Positions 25,164 to 32,995 of a stretch of 54,375 nucleotides of DNA are shown one piece after another. Position 1 is the stretch's first letter, and every line of letters begins with the position of its first letter. Source of the DNA: Candidatus Hydrogenedentota bacterium (lineage in GTDB: Bacteria; Hydrogenedentota; Hydrogenedentia; Hydrogenedentales; SLHB01); the NCBI GenBank assembly GCA_016215105.1, contig JACRLJ010000080.1:8463-62837 (forward strand), read 5' to 3'. Position numbers and translations under genes: made by a program. The notes beneath the pieces are model-generated. The model was not told the DNA's origin, did no database searches, and saw only the letters and a list, made by a program, of their open reading frames with translations.

Positions 25164-26033
25164 ATGAGCGATCCGCAACATCTTTGGCTCCGTGTGACAT
25201 GCTTTTGCGTCAGCTTGACTCTCGCGGCGTCGGCAGCCGCATCTGACTACGTTATCTTGGTCGGTGGTCTTGGCGGCGAACCGAAGTATTCGGATGAATT
25301 CGCAAAGGCAGTGACGGCCACGCGCGCGTCACTGATCAAGGGAGGCTATGGCGCCGATCACATACGCACTCTGCTCGAAAAGGCAGGACCCTTATCGAGT
25401 GGCGGCGGCGCCGAGGCCGCTCAGTCCACACTGACGAACATTCGAAGTGAGTTCGAGCGGCTTCGTACCGAGGTGTCGGAGGCGGATACGCTGCTACTGA
25501 TCCTGGTGGGCCATGGCCAGTCGGACTATCAAGAGCCACGATTCAATCTACCGGGCTCCGACCTGACCGGCCATGGTTTGGTAGAACTTCTAAGCGCCAT
25601 ACCGTGCAAAGACCAACGCCTGATACTTCTATTCTCGTGCTCCGGACACTTCAGCGAGATTCTCAGCAGCCCGACAAGGACGATTATTGCCTCGACCGAC
25701 GGTCCCCGCCAAGTTTATCACACAGTGACGCTCCCCTATTTCCTCAAGGCGCTCGACAATAACGGTGCGGACTTCAATGGCGATAATAAGATTTCGTCGC
25801 TCGAAATGCTCGATTACTTGTCCGAACAGGTCAAAGAGCACTTTGCCGCAGCCGGCAATTTGCAGATCGAAATGCCTTCTCTCGACGACAATGGCGACGG
25901 AAAGATCACTGCTCGGGCCGACGGCTTGGACGCGGGCGATGGCGAGCGAGCCGGCGTCACGATTCTACTGCCGGCGCCCGGCCGGGCTAGCACTGCCGGC
26001 CAGACGCCGAAGGAAGAAACAGGGAAGAAGTGA
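25164..26033 (+). CDS. Exported caspase-fold (C13/C14-type) cysteine protease with EF-hand loops
   Basis: A 289-residue protein from ATG 25164 (GAGAGGG upstream). Signal peptide to about residue 27, then YVILVGGLGG. The likely catalytic dyad is H117 in LLILVGHGQ and C159 in ILLFSCSGHF, each after a hydrophobic strand as in legumain and caspase-like enzymes; TIIASTDG follows at the usual place. Two calcium-type loops are seen, D203-FNGDNKISSLE214 and D241-DNGDGKIT. The short C-terminus is Ala/Gly/Lys-rich. It lies 11 bp after the second DUF4159 gene and overlaps the following TPR gene by 4 bp. A calcium-dependent periplasmic protease is the simplest reading; activity is not shown. Confidence 0.72.
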   Translation: MSDPQHLWLRVTCFCVSLTLAASAAASDYVILVGGLGGEPKYSDEFAKAVTATRASLIKGGYGADHIRTLLEKAGPLSSGGGAEAAQSTLTNIRSEFERLRTEVSEADTLLLILVGHGQSDYQEPRFNLPGSDLTGHGLVELLSAIPCKDQRLILLFSCSGHFSEILSSPTRTIIASTDGPRQVYHTVTLPYFLKALDNNGADFNGDNKISSLEMLDYLSEQVKEHFAAAGNLQIEMPSLDDNGDGKITARADGLDAGDGERAGVTILLPAPGRASTAGQTPKEETGKK

Positions 26034-29000
26034 ACACGAGTCGAAGACTATATCAACGATCGTATTGGCCTGTCGTTGCGTTCCTAATGGCCTGTGAGTT
26101 CGCCGTCGCTCAAACGGACACGCCCGGCGCTGATCCAGCAGAGACGGAGCGCGTCCTGAAGGCTGCCGTGGACGCGGTCCCCGGTGACTTCGAGCACGTT
26201 AGCGCCTACGTGCGCTTCCTGAACCGGCAGGACCGCTCCGGCGATGCCGCAAATGCCCTGCAATCGCTTCAGCGTAATGATAGTCCGGCCCAATTGCTTC
26301 GCGCTGAAACTCAATGGGCTCAGGGCGACTCGGACGCAATGCGGGAGACGCTCAAATCCATAGCGGAGCAGGACCGCCCCGTGTGGGCTCGCGCGCAGGA
26401 ATTCTTGATCGAAGCAGACTACCTCGAGGGACAGGCGAAAGCGTGCGTCGAAACGTGCTGGGGCCTCCTTAAGTCAGAGCCACTGAACAAGACCGCCCGC
26501 CTTTTCCTTGCGCGCCTGCACATCCGCCACGGAGCCTATGACGAAGCGCTCGGCATGCTTGACGCCGCTGACGCTGCGTGGCGAGACGACCTGGAAATCC
26601 TGGAGTGCCGTGCGGAGCTGTTCGACGCCATGGCGCGCACAGATGAAGCACAACAGCTACGCAGGTCGCTGGTGGACAAAATCAATGCCGCGCCGCCGGA
26701 TACGGCCCGGCTGTTAGTGGCCGGAGCGGCCGCCATGAGGGGTATTCGCGAACCGCGCGCCGCCTCGCAGTGCCTGGACTTGGCCCTGTCGTACGCGCCG
26801 ACTGATCCCTTTACGCTCATTGAGAAGTGCCGCCTCTTTCGCCAGACATCGCAGGTCAAAGTTGCGGCCGCCGCGGCGAACGCCGTCATGGCGCGACATC
26901 CGAAGTGCGCGATCGCGTATTACGAGCTAGCCGAAGTCCTGTGGGATATGAAGTACAGCGCCTCTTGGGTTGAGTCCTTGTGCCAGAAAGCCCTTTCTCT
27001 GGACAATGAACTCTTGCCGGCGCGCTGCCGGCTGATCCGCTATGCGCTCATCGGGGGAGATTTCTCTCGCGCACGGGAATTGATCGAGGAAAACCGAAAG
27101 TTCAATCGAGCGGACCCGAACACCGAGTCACTCTTCTTGGCGGCGGCGATTTTAGAGACGAACGCGTCGAACGCTACCATTAGCGCGACCGAAGCGCCGA
27201 ATGCGGCGCGCGTTGCCGCGATTCTCGGCGAGCTTTGCGCCGCCCGCCGCGATTACCGCCGTAGTCTGGATTGGTTTCTGGTCGCGGTCGAAAAAGAAAA
27301 GGATAATCCGTCCGCCGTGCGTGGAGCCGGTATGGCAAGCCTCCATTGTGGCGAAATGGAGGCGGCCCGAACGCTATTGGAGCGGGCCTTTATTCTGAAC
27401 CGCTACGATCTGAACGTAAAGAACACGCTCGATTTCCTGGACGATTATCAGCGCTCCTTCACTCTGACGCACGGCGCAATTACCGTAGGTTTCCGTGCCG
27501 GCGAAGCCGCGGCCGCGGAATACACCTCGTATCTGGCGCAACAGTTTCTTGTCGAGGAGTGTAGTCGATTCAACGTTACGCTCGAAGGGCAACTGCGTGT
27601 CCAACTGTGTCCGTCGGCGGACGATCTCAACGTCATCGCGCTCGGGATCCCCGCCTGTAGTTCGTGTGGCGGTCCGGCCGGACCAGACGGTTCGCTTGCG
27701 CTGGAAAATGCGGTGTTCGTCGTGAAGCCTGGACCGGGAACCGGACGGGATCATACGTTCCGCTTTGATGAGGCGCTCCACCGGGGCATCACAGAATGTG
27801 TCATCCAGCGCGCGACAGGCCCGCGAACCCCGCTCTGGATGCGCGACGGGGTTGCCCGATACACCGGCATGGCACACAACCCTGAGTGGATTCCTGCCAG
27901 GCTGGACCTATTGCTTGCTGCCCTGCGCAGCGGGAAAACGTATCAATTGAGCGCGCTCGGCGTCCAGTCCTTAGGTGAGTCAAGTCCTCTCACGCGGGCG
28001 TATGGCGCAATAGCCTTCCAATCCTGGTCAGATCGCTACGGCGCCGAGCGAATTCAGGAGTTGTTCGCCCAATTGCGGCTCGGCAAAACCTGGGCCGAAT
28101 CACTGGAGACGATGTTTCAAAAAACGTTGGCGAAGTTGGATTCAGAGACCGTGGCGGACATTCTCAAGCGCTACGAGCGTATTCGTCCTGACGCCGTTGC
28201 GCTGCCATCCTCCGGGGCGCTGCTGTCTGCGCCCATCGCCGGTGACGACGCCGAGATAGAACGATGCGCGCTTTATCTCAACGCGGCCCGCTACGATGAC
28301 GTATTGAACGGGCTCGCGGCCCTCCTTTCCAAAGATGCGCCTCCGGTCCGCGCGCTCTTCCTTGCCGGCCGCGCCGCCCTTGCCAAAGGTGACGCAACCT
28401 CTGCCCGTACCCGAATCGAAGCGGGGCTGGCCCTTGACGCCGCCCTCGGCGAGAACTCCGCGACCGCGAAGGAATACGAGGCCCTTGGGACCGCACTTGT
28501 TGCTCTCGGTGAGTCTGACGCTGCGGTTCGCGCGCTGCGGTCAGCAGTGGAGCTAAATCCCTTGGATCCCGCCGATCACAGCGCGAGCGCCAGACTGCTC
28601 GACCTCCTGGCCCCCAAGGATCCCAAGCCCAGGGAGTACTATGAAGCGCTTGCACTACGAGTTCCGGTGCGCCGCGCAGATGCCTTCTCGCGGCTCGAAC
28701 TGGCGCGGTGGTACGAAAGACAGGATGACGCTAAGCGGGCGCTCGAATGGTACCGCTCTGCCGTTGGAATTCGTCCCGGCTGGGCTGAAGCGCACGCCGA
28801 GCTTGCGCCACTAGCCATGAAACTGAACTCTGCGGACGAAGCGTACCATTCGTACCGGGCTATGCTCGTAGCACGTCCAGACGATACTCGCTCGATCTCG
28901 GCCTTCCAAGCATGCGCCAAGCAACTGGGCAAGGAAAACGATGCGGAGGAATTTCTGGTTAGACTGAAGAAGGCGCCTTCACCGCCAAGCGAACAGGTCA

Positions 29001-29059
29001 CGGAAGAGGGTGGGACATCAACGGTACAAAATGATTATTCATCGCGAATAGGTGGGTAA
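26030..29059 (+). CDS. Exported TPR protein with degenerate peptidase-MA-like domain
   Basis: A 1009-residue protein starting at GTG 26030, overlapping the protease gene by 4 bp. A signal peptide (residues about 12-28) is followed by many TPR-like helix pairs (residues about 40-470). A segment at about 475-720 resembles the gluzincin-type peptidase-MA domain (LEGQLRVQLCPSADDL, PLWMRDGVARYTG), and a second TPR block runs about 745-985. The helix that should carry HExxH reads HRGITECVIQ, so the zinc site is lost or altered. It is last in the 18 kb MoxR-Bat train. It is probably a periplasmic protein-interaction scaffold. Confidence 0.72.
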   Translation: MNTSRRLYQRSYWPVVAFLMACEFAVAQTDTPGADPAETERVLKAAVDAVPGDFEHVSAYVRFLNRQDRSGDAANALQSLQRNDSPAQLLRAETQWAQGDSDAMRETLKSIAEQDRPVWARAQEFLIEADYLEGQAKACVETCWGLLKSEPLNKTARLFLARLHIRHGAYDEALGMLDAADAAWRDDLEILECRAELFDAMARTDEAQQLRRSLVDKINAAPPDTARLLVAGAAAMRGIREPRAASQCLDLALSYAPTDPFTLIEKCRLFRQTSQVKVAAAAANAVMARHPKCAIAYYELAEVLWDMKYSASWVESLCQKALSLDNELLPARCRLIRYALIGGDFSRARELIEENRKFNRADPNTESLFLAAAILETNASNATISATEAPNAARVAAILGELCAARRDYRRSLDWFLVAVEKEKDNPSAVRGAGMASLHCGEMEAARTLLERAFILNRYDLNVKNTLDFLDDYQRSFTLTHGAITVGFRAGEAAAAEYTSYLAQQFLVEECSRFNVTLEGQLRVQLCPSADDLNVIALGIPACSSCGGPAGPDGSLALENAVFVVKPGPGTGRDHTFRFDEALHRGITECVIQRATGPRTPLWMRDGVARYTGMAHNPEWIPARLDLLLAALRSGKTYQLSALGVQSLGESSPLTRAYGAIAFQSWSDRYGAERIQELFAQLRLGKTWAESLETMFQKTLAKLDSETVADILKRYERIRPDAVALPSSGALLSAPIAGDDAEIERCALYLNAARYDDVLNGLAALLSKDAPPVRALFLAGRAALAKGDATSARTRIEAGLALDAALGENSATAKEYEALGTALVALGESDAAVRALRSAVELNPLDPADHSASARLLDLLAPKDPKPREYYEALALRVPVRRADAFSRLELARWYERQDDAKRALEWYRSAVGIRPGWAEAHAELAPLAMKLNSADEAYHSYRAMLVARPDDTRSISAFQACAKQLGKENDAEEFLVRLKKAPSPPSEQVTEEGGTSTVQNDYSSRIGG

Positions 29060-29363
29060 TCGTTGTCATGGGTCTACGGCAGTACGGTCAAGGACAGTGG
29101 CCTCTCACTCGCTCAGGATTGCTCCAAGTGACGATCATTGTTCAGCCTCATGGAGTTTTCTGTTCGGCGGGCTGGTCGGTCCGGCTCTAAGAGTAGTGCG
29201 CAGGAATTGATTGGCAGTGAGCAATCGAGCGAATGACGTGTAAGAGCAGTGATCACAATAGATTGAACTGCCATAGTGTATGTGAGACTGATGCCCGGCA
29301 AACCGCCCAGCACAAAACGAGGCGAGAAGTGTTTAGGAAGTAAACAGATTCATCGAGACCTAA
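29060..29363. other. Intergenic region after the MoxR-Bat operon, no gene seen
   Basis: About 300 bp between the TPR gene and the PilZ promoter. It becomes AT-rich towards 29340. No open frame with a ribosome binding site, no RNA gene and no clear hairpin terminator were found. Confidence 0.5.
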
Positions 29364-29392
29364 TTGACAATTATGAAATAATAGAGTATACT
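29364..29392 (+). promoter_or_regulatory. Consensus sigma-70 promoter of the PilZ gene
   Basis: TTGACA (29364-29369) and TATACT (29387-29392) are spaced by 17 bp in a locally AT-rich stretch. The leader to ATG 29467 would be about 68 nt. Confidence 0.85.
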
Positions 29393-29466
29393 GCGTTTAA
29401 GGATATTAGTGAGCGATTGATTATTCATAACAGTGATGGCAAAGGCGAAGTGGAGGTCGGAATACA

Positions 29467-29886
29467 ATGGGAATTCGACGTAGCTACAACGTTGACGCAC
29501 CGTGGTTTGACCCCTTTGAAACTCGACGGGAGAATCGCTCCGCTCCGCGTTTCGAAATGCCGATGAAGATAACCCTCGCTGTAGAGGACCCTGTGCGCAA
29601 GGGACAGTTGGTTGGGCCGGGATTGGTCGGCGATATTTCGATGTCGGGCGTGTCGGTCCGCACCAAACACAACTTGTCGAAGCAGCAGAAGGTGAACGTA
29701 GAGCTTTCCACAGACATGTGTTCCGAAGACCTCTGCGTGGCGCCGGCTTCGGTCGAGTCGGGCGACGGGACACAGATCCGGGCCGGGCTCCAATTCGGCG
29801 ATTCGCTCATCCAAAACATCGAGTTTGCCATGTTTATCGACCATCTTCAGAGCCGCGCTCGCCAGTCCCAAGTACGAAGGGGGTAG
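29467..29886 (+). CDS. PilZ domain protein
   Basis: A 139-residue single-domain protein. The cyclic di-GMP-binding arginine motif is seen in RRENRSAPRFEM (RxxxR, near residues 20-30), and the second motif is DISMSGVSV (D-x-S-x-x-G, near 58). The rest follows the PilZ beta-barrel pattern (VNVELST, IRAGLQF). Such proteins transmit c-di-GMP levels to motility, pilus or polysaccharide systems. It has its own consensus promoter and no cotranscribed partner. The ribosome binding site is weak (GGAGGTCGG lies 12 nt upstream). Confidence 0.85.
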   Translation: MGIRRSYNVDAPWFDPFETRRENRSAPRFEMPMKITLAVEDPVRKGQLVGPGLVGDISMSGVSVRTKHNLSKQQKVNVELSTDMCSEDLCVAPASVESGDGTQIRAGLQFGDSLIQNIEFAMFIDHLQSRARQSQVRRG

Positions 29887-30254
29887 CTTCACTGCTGGCG
29901 TCACCCCTGTGCGACGCATGGAAGTTGCTTGCGAAGCGTTCAGGCTTGTAGTCCCGGTGTCAGGGTTAGCCTGCCCAGGCGAGAGTCTCCGATAGAAGCC
30001 GCTGCGCTTCGACTGCGCGTCGGCGCGGGACGCAAGGCCAACTCATCCCTGCGTGGCGCCGTCTTCCCCCTGAAATGAATACGCTCCCCGTCTGTAGCGT
30101 CTTTGTCGCAGTGCCTCGAACATCACGACGTGGAAACCCGGATTCAGACGGCAGGGTCACAATCGATGGGAGCCTCCATGAGATTGTCTCTCCTGAACGG
30201 CGCCAACGAGCCCATGGTGCGGTAGTGTCACAGGGGCATCACAAGGAAAACCAA
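29887..30254. other. Intergenic region, no gene seen
   Basis: This 368-bp stretch precedes the FG-GAP gene. The FG-GAP reading frame is open back to 30075, but the upstream part lacks a signal peptide or family match. No promoter or RNA structure was good enough to call. Confidence 0.4.
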
Positions 30255-31634
30255 ATGTCAGGCGTATCTTCGTTGTTCATACTGGGCGGGCTTCTCTTCG
30301 GCGCCGAAGCTCCCCACACCTACCTCATGGAACCCGGCACGGAAGTGTGGGACGTCGCCACGCATGACATGAATGGCGATGGGAAGGCGGAGATCTTTGT
30401 CCTGTGCTGCAACGAGAAGAGCGATCCGCTTGAAAAGTTCATCGCCGTATACTTCGCGGACGCGGAAGGCGCCTATCCCGAAAAGCCGACCAAGAAAGTC
30501 TCCTTGGACCCCAGCGTGGGCGCGGCGTTCTTTGCGAAGGTTGACGGCGCGCCCCCTCTCGAGCTCGTTGCCGTGAACGCCGAAGGGGGAACAATTTACG
30601 CTTTCCGGGACGGTGAGTTCGTCAAGACAGACGAGCCGAGGTTTATTTCGCTCCTTCCCAGCGGCGCCAAGCATCCCATCTTTCTCAAAGACGTCGCAGC
30701 CGATCTTGATGGCGACGAAGTTGATGAATGGGTCGTTCCTGTGCCCTCTGGATACGAAATCCGCAACGCGGCTGAGGTTATTCGGCGGGTCAGTTGCGAC
30801 GTCGTCAGCGATATCCGTAGCAATGACAGTATTACGATAACGCACCGGCTTCCGGCGCATCATTTGATGACTCTGGAAAACCAGAAGAGCAAGGGACTGG
30901 CGTTTCTTAGCGACGAGACCGCGGACTTCTGGTACGGTGATACCTGGTCGGAACACAAGCGATTCAAGATTCCTTTCAATCTCGACGAAAAATGGGAAGC
31001 CAACGCGAAAATGGAGGACATTAATGGTGACGGCCTTCCGGATCTGATCGTGTCGCAGACCAAAGGAACAATCAATATCGAAGCGCATACTCAAGTCTAC
31101 TTGGCTTCGAGCGCCTTCGAGTACCCCGAGAAACCGACCGCGTCTCTGGACGCCAAGGGCGCCGTCACCAGCCCGTATCTAATCGATGTCAATGGGGACA
31201 AGAAGGCGGACCTGATCATTATCACCGTTCCCATTGGGCTCAAGTTCTTCATGAACTACTTCATGATGAACAAGCTCAGCGTCGCTGTCGAAGTGTATCT
31301 GTTCGACGGCGCCGGCTATGGGGCTAAACCGGATTTCAAGACGAGCCTCTCATTTGACGCCCCCGAAGGGCGCCAGACCGCCGCATACGCCATGGGCGAT
31401 TTCAACGGGGACGGACGCATTGATGCGGCCTTCGGCGCCGGGTCGGACAAGATGGAAATCCATACCGGCAGCGCTACGCAGTTCCTCTCATCCAAGCCCT
31501 GGGTTACCCTCTCCTTGCCTCCTTTCGGGGTTGCCCGTACGTGCAATCTGGTGGACGGGAAGAAAGCGAAAGACTTGATTCTCTTCCACCCCGGCGGGGA
31601 CAATAAAACACGGCTTCACGCCATCGTGTTCTAG
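30255..31634 (+). CDS. FG-GAP/VCBS-repeat protein
   Basis: A 459-residue protein from ATG 30255 (AAGGA upstream). The hydrophobic start SLFILGGLLFGAEA is a short signal-peptide-like segment without clear positive residues. At least five calcium-binding-type loops recur: DMNGDGKAEI, DLDGDEVDEW, DINGDGLPDL, DVNGDKKADL and DFNGDGRIDA. This spacing is typical of beta-propeller FG-GAP/VCBS proteins on the cell surface or in the periplasm. No enzymatic domain is seen. It appears to be a single gene. Confidence 0.82.
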   Translation: MSGVSSLFILGGLLFGAEAPHTYLMEPGTEVWDVATHDMNGDGKAEIFVLCCNEKSDPLEKFIAVYFADAEGAYPEKPTKKVSLDPSVGAAFFAKVDGAPPLELVAVNAEGGTIYAFRDGEFVKTDEPRFISLLPSGAKHPIFLKDVAADLDGDEVDEWVVPVPSGYEIRNAAEVIRRVSCDVVSDIRSNDSITITHRLPAHHLMTLENQKSKGLAFLSDETADFWYGDTWSEHKRFKIPFNLDEKWEANAKMEDINGDGLPDLIVSQTKGTINIEAHTQVYLASSAFEYPEKPTASLDAKGAVTSPYLIDVNGDKKADLIIITVPIGLKFFMNYFMMNKLSVAVEVYLFDGAGYGAKPDFKTSLSFDAPEGRQTAAYAMGDFNGDGRIDAAFGAGSDKMEIHTGSATQFLSSKPWVTLSLPPFGVARTCNLVDGKKAKDLILFHPGGDNKTRLHAIVF

Positions 31635-31640
31635 GAGTTT

Positions 31641-31717
31641 GGCCAGAAAGCGTCTGTAAGTTGTTTGACACCAGCGCCCGCTTTTGCCGGGTCTTGGTAA
31701 GAGGAGGCTTTCTGGCC
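31641..31717. repeat. 11-bp inverted repeat flanking a 55-nt spacer
   Basis: GGCCAGAAAGC (31641-31651) and GCTTTCTGGCC (31707-31717) are exact complements, beginning 6 bp after the FG-GAP stop codon. It may form a long-loop terminator or be an extragenic repeat. A single arm-like GCTTTCTGGCC also occurs at about 45526-45536. Confidence 0.55.
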
Positions 31718-31818
31718 GCGCCTCTAGTCGCGAAATCAGTACCCCCTCGGAACGCCGGTTTCGACTTCAACGGTCTGTCTGAGCCGATCGTCGCCAATGG
31801 AAATAGAGGCAGGTCAAA

Positions 31819-32694
31819 ATGAATTCCGTAGAACAAGTGGGGATTATCGGTCTGGGACTGGTGGGCAAGGCCCTCGCCAGTCGATTCCTGGACGCAGGCG
31901 CCGTTGTCGCCGGGTACGATATCGACCCGGCTGCGCGTGCTGTGGCGCGAGCCATGGGAGTGGTCGTCGACGATGATCCCCGGGACGTAGCTCGGCAGTG
32001 CAGCACTCTCCTTCTCAGTCTTCCAAACCCCGCGGTCATACGGGATGTCCTATGGGGAGAGCAAGGAATTGCCTCAGCATGTCGACACGATTCATTGATC
32101 CTCGACACCTCGACGACTGATCCGGCGGATACGGTCGAGCATCACGAGCGCCTAGACGGCATCGGGATTAAGTACGTGGACGCCTGCTTGGTCGGAGCCA
32201 GTGATGCCATAGCACGAGGCGAGGCCGTGGTATTGGTCGGAGACACCGAGGCGAGCGCTAGCTACCTTTCCTCGCTGCGAGTCATATCGGGCGCACTGTA
32301 CTTTCTCGGGAGCCCCGGCGCCGGCAATCGCGCGAAACTAGCCGTCAATCTGGTTCTGGGGCTCAACAGACTGGTGCTCGCCGAGGGCCTTAGTTTTGGA
32401 GTCAAGGCTGGACTTGACCCGGCGCAACTTCTCCAAATCCTCAAGAGCAGCGCCGCGTATTCCAAGGTAATGGAGAATAAGGGGGACAGGATGTTGAATG
32501 CGAACTTCGAACCCGTCGCGCGGATTTCTCAGCACGCTAAGGATGTGGACCTCATCATTGCGGCGGCCGAGTACTGCGGGGCCAGAGTCCCCTTGACTCA
32601 CTTGCATGCGGAAATCCTGAGTGACGCCATTGCCGCAGGTTGGGGAGAACTGGACAACTCCGCGGTTATCAAGACCTACACCGAAAGGGGGTAG
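31819..32694 (+). CDS. 3-hydroxyisobutyrate dehydrogenase-like NAD(P)-dependent oxidoreductase
   Basis: A 291-residue beta-hydroxyacid dehydrogenase. The NAD(P) motif is GIIGLGLVGKALA (residues 8-20). The substrate region is VDACLVGASDAIARGEAVVLVGD. The catalytic Lys is in GNRAKLAVNL (G-x-x-x-K-x-x-x-N), and the C-terminal HAKDVDL is conserved. The usual DAPVSGG is replaced by DACLVGA, so the substrate probably differs from classical tartronate-semialdehyde or hydroxyisobutyrate enzymes. A single gene between unrelated neighbours. Confidence 0.85.
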   Translation: MNSVEQVGIIGLGLVGKALASRFLDAGAVVAGYDIDPAARAVARAMGVVVDDDPRDVARQCSTLLLSLPNPAVIRDVLWGEQGIASACRHDSLILDTSTTDPADTVEHHERLDGIGIKYVDACLVGASDAIARGEAVVLVGDTEASASYLSSLRVISGALYFLGSPGAGNRAKLAVNLVLGLNRLVLAEGLSFGVKAGLDPAQLLQILKSSAAYSKVMENKGDRMLNANFEPVARISQHAKDVDLIIAAAEYCGARVPLTHLHAEILSDAIAAGWGELDNSAVIKTYTERG

Positions 32695-32781
32695 GCGGCA
32701 ACTTTTTCTCAGGGGGGCGCACGACTTGTGCTCGTCTGGCCTCCACAGGGTTGTGCAAGGAAGTTTTTTCCTGGATATCTG

Positions 32782-32810
32782 TTGCCAAGAACAACTAAAC
32801 ATGCTACACT
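32782..32810 (+). promoter_or_regulatory. Probable sigma-70 promoter of the TPR/FleS/FleR-like operon
   Basis: TTGCCA (32782-32787) and TACACT (32805-32810) have a 17-bp spacer. The leader to ATG 32996 would be about 180 nt, long enough to hold leader regulation, though I see no known riboswitch there. Confidence 0.6.
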
Positions 32811-32995
32811 GGACTCCGGTGGGCCGGCCAAAAGAAGCACATAGGCCGCCGAGGTTAGCTTCCTGCGGTCACACCGCCTAACTTCATTGCAAGTAACAGC
32901 CACGTTGCTCGCACAGATAGAGCCAACAGGGAAGTTATGCTAGTGAATACATCGTCGCGGTTGTACCGTCTCGGGTAGCCATTTAAGGTAACCGG

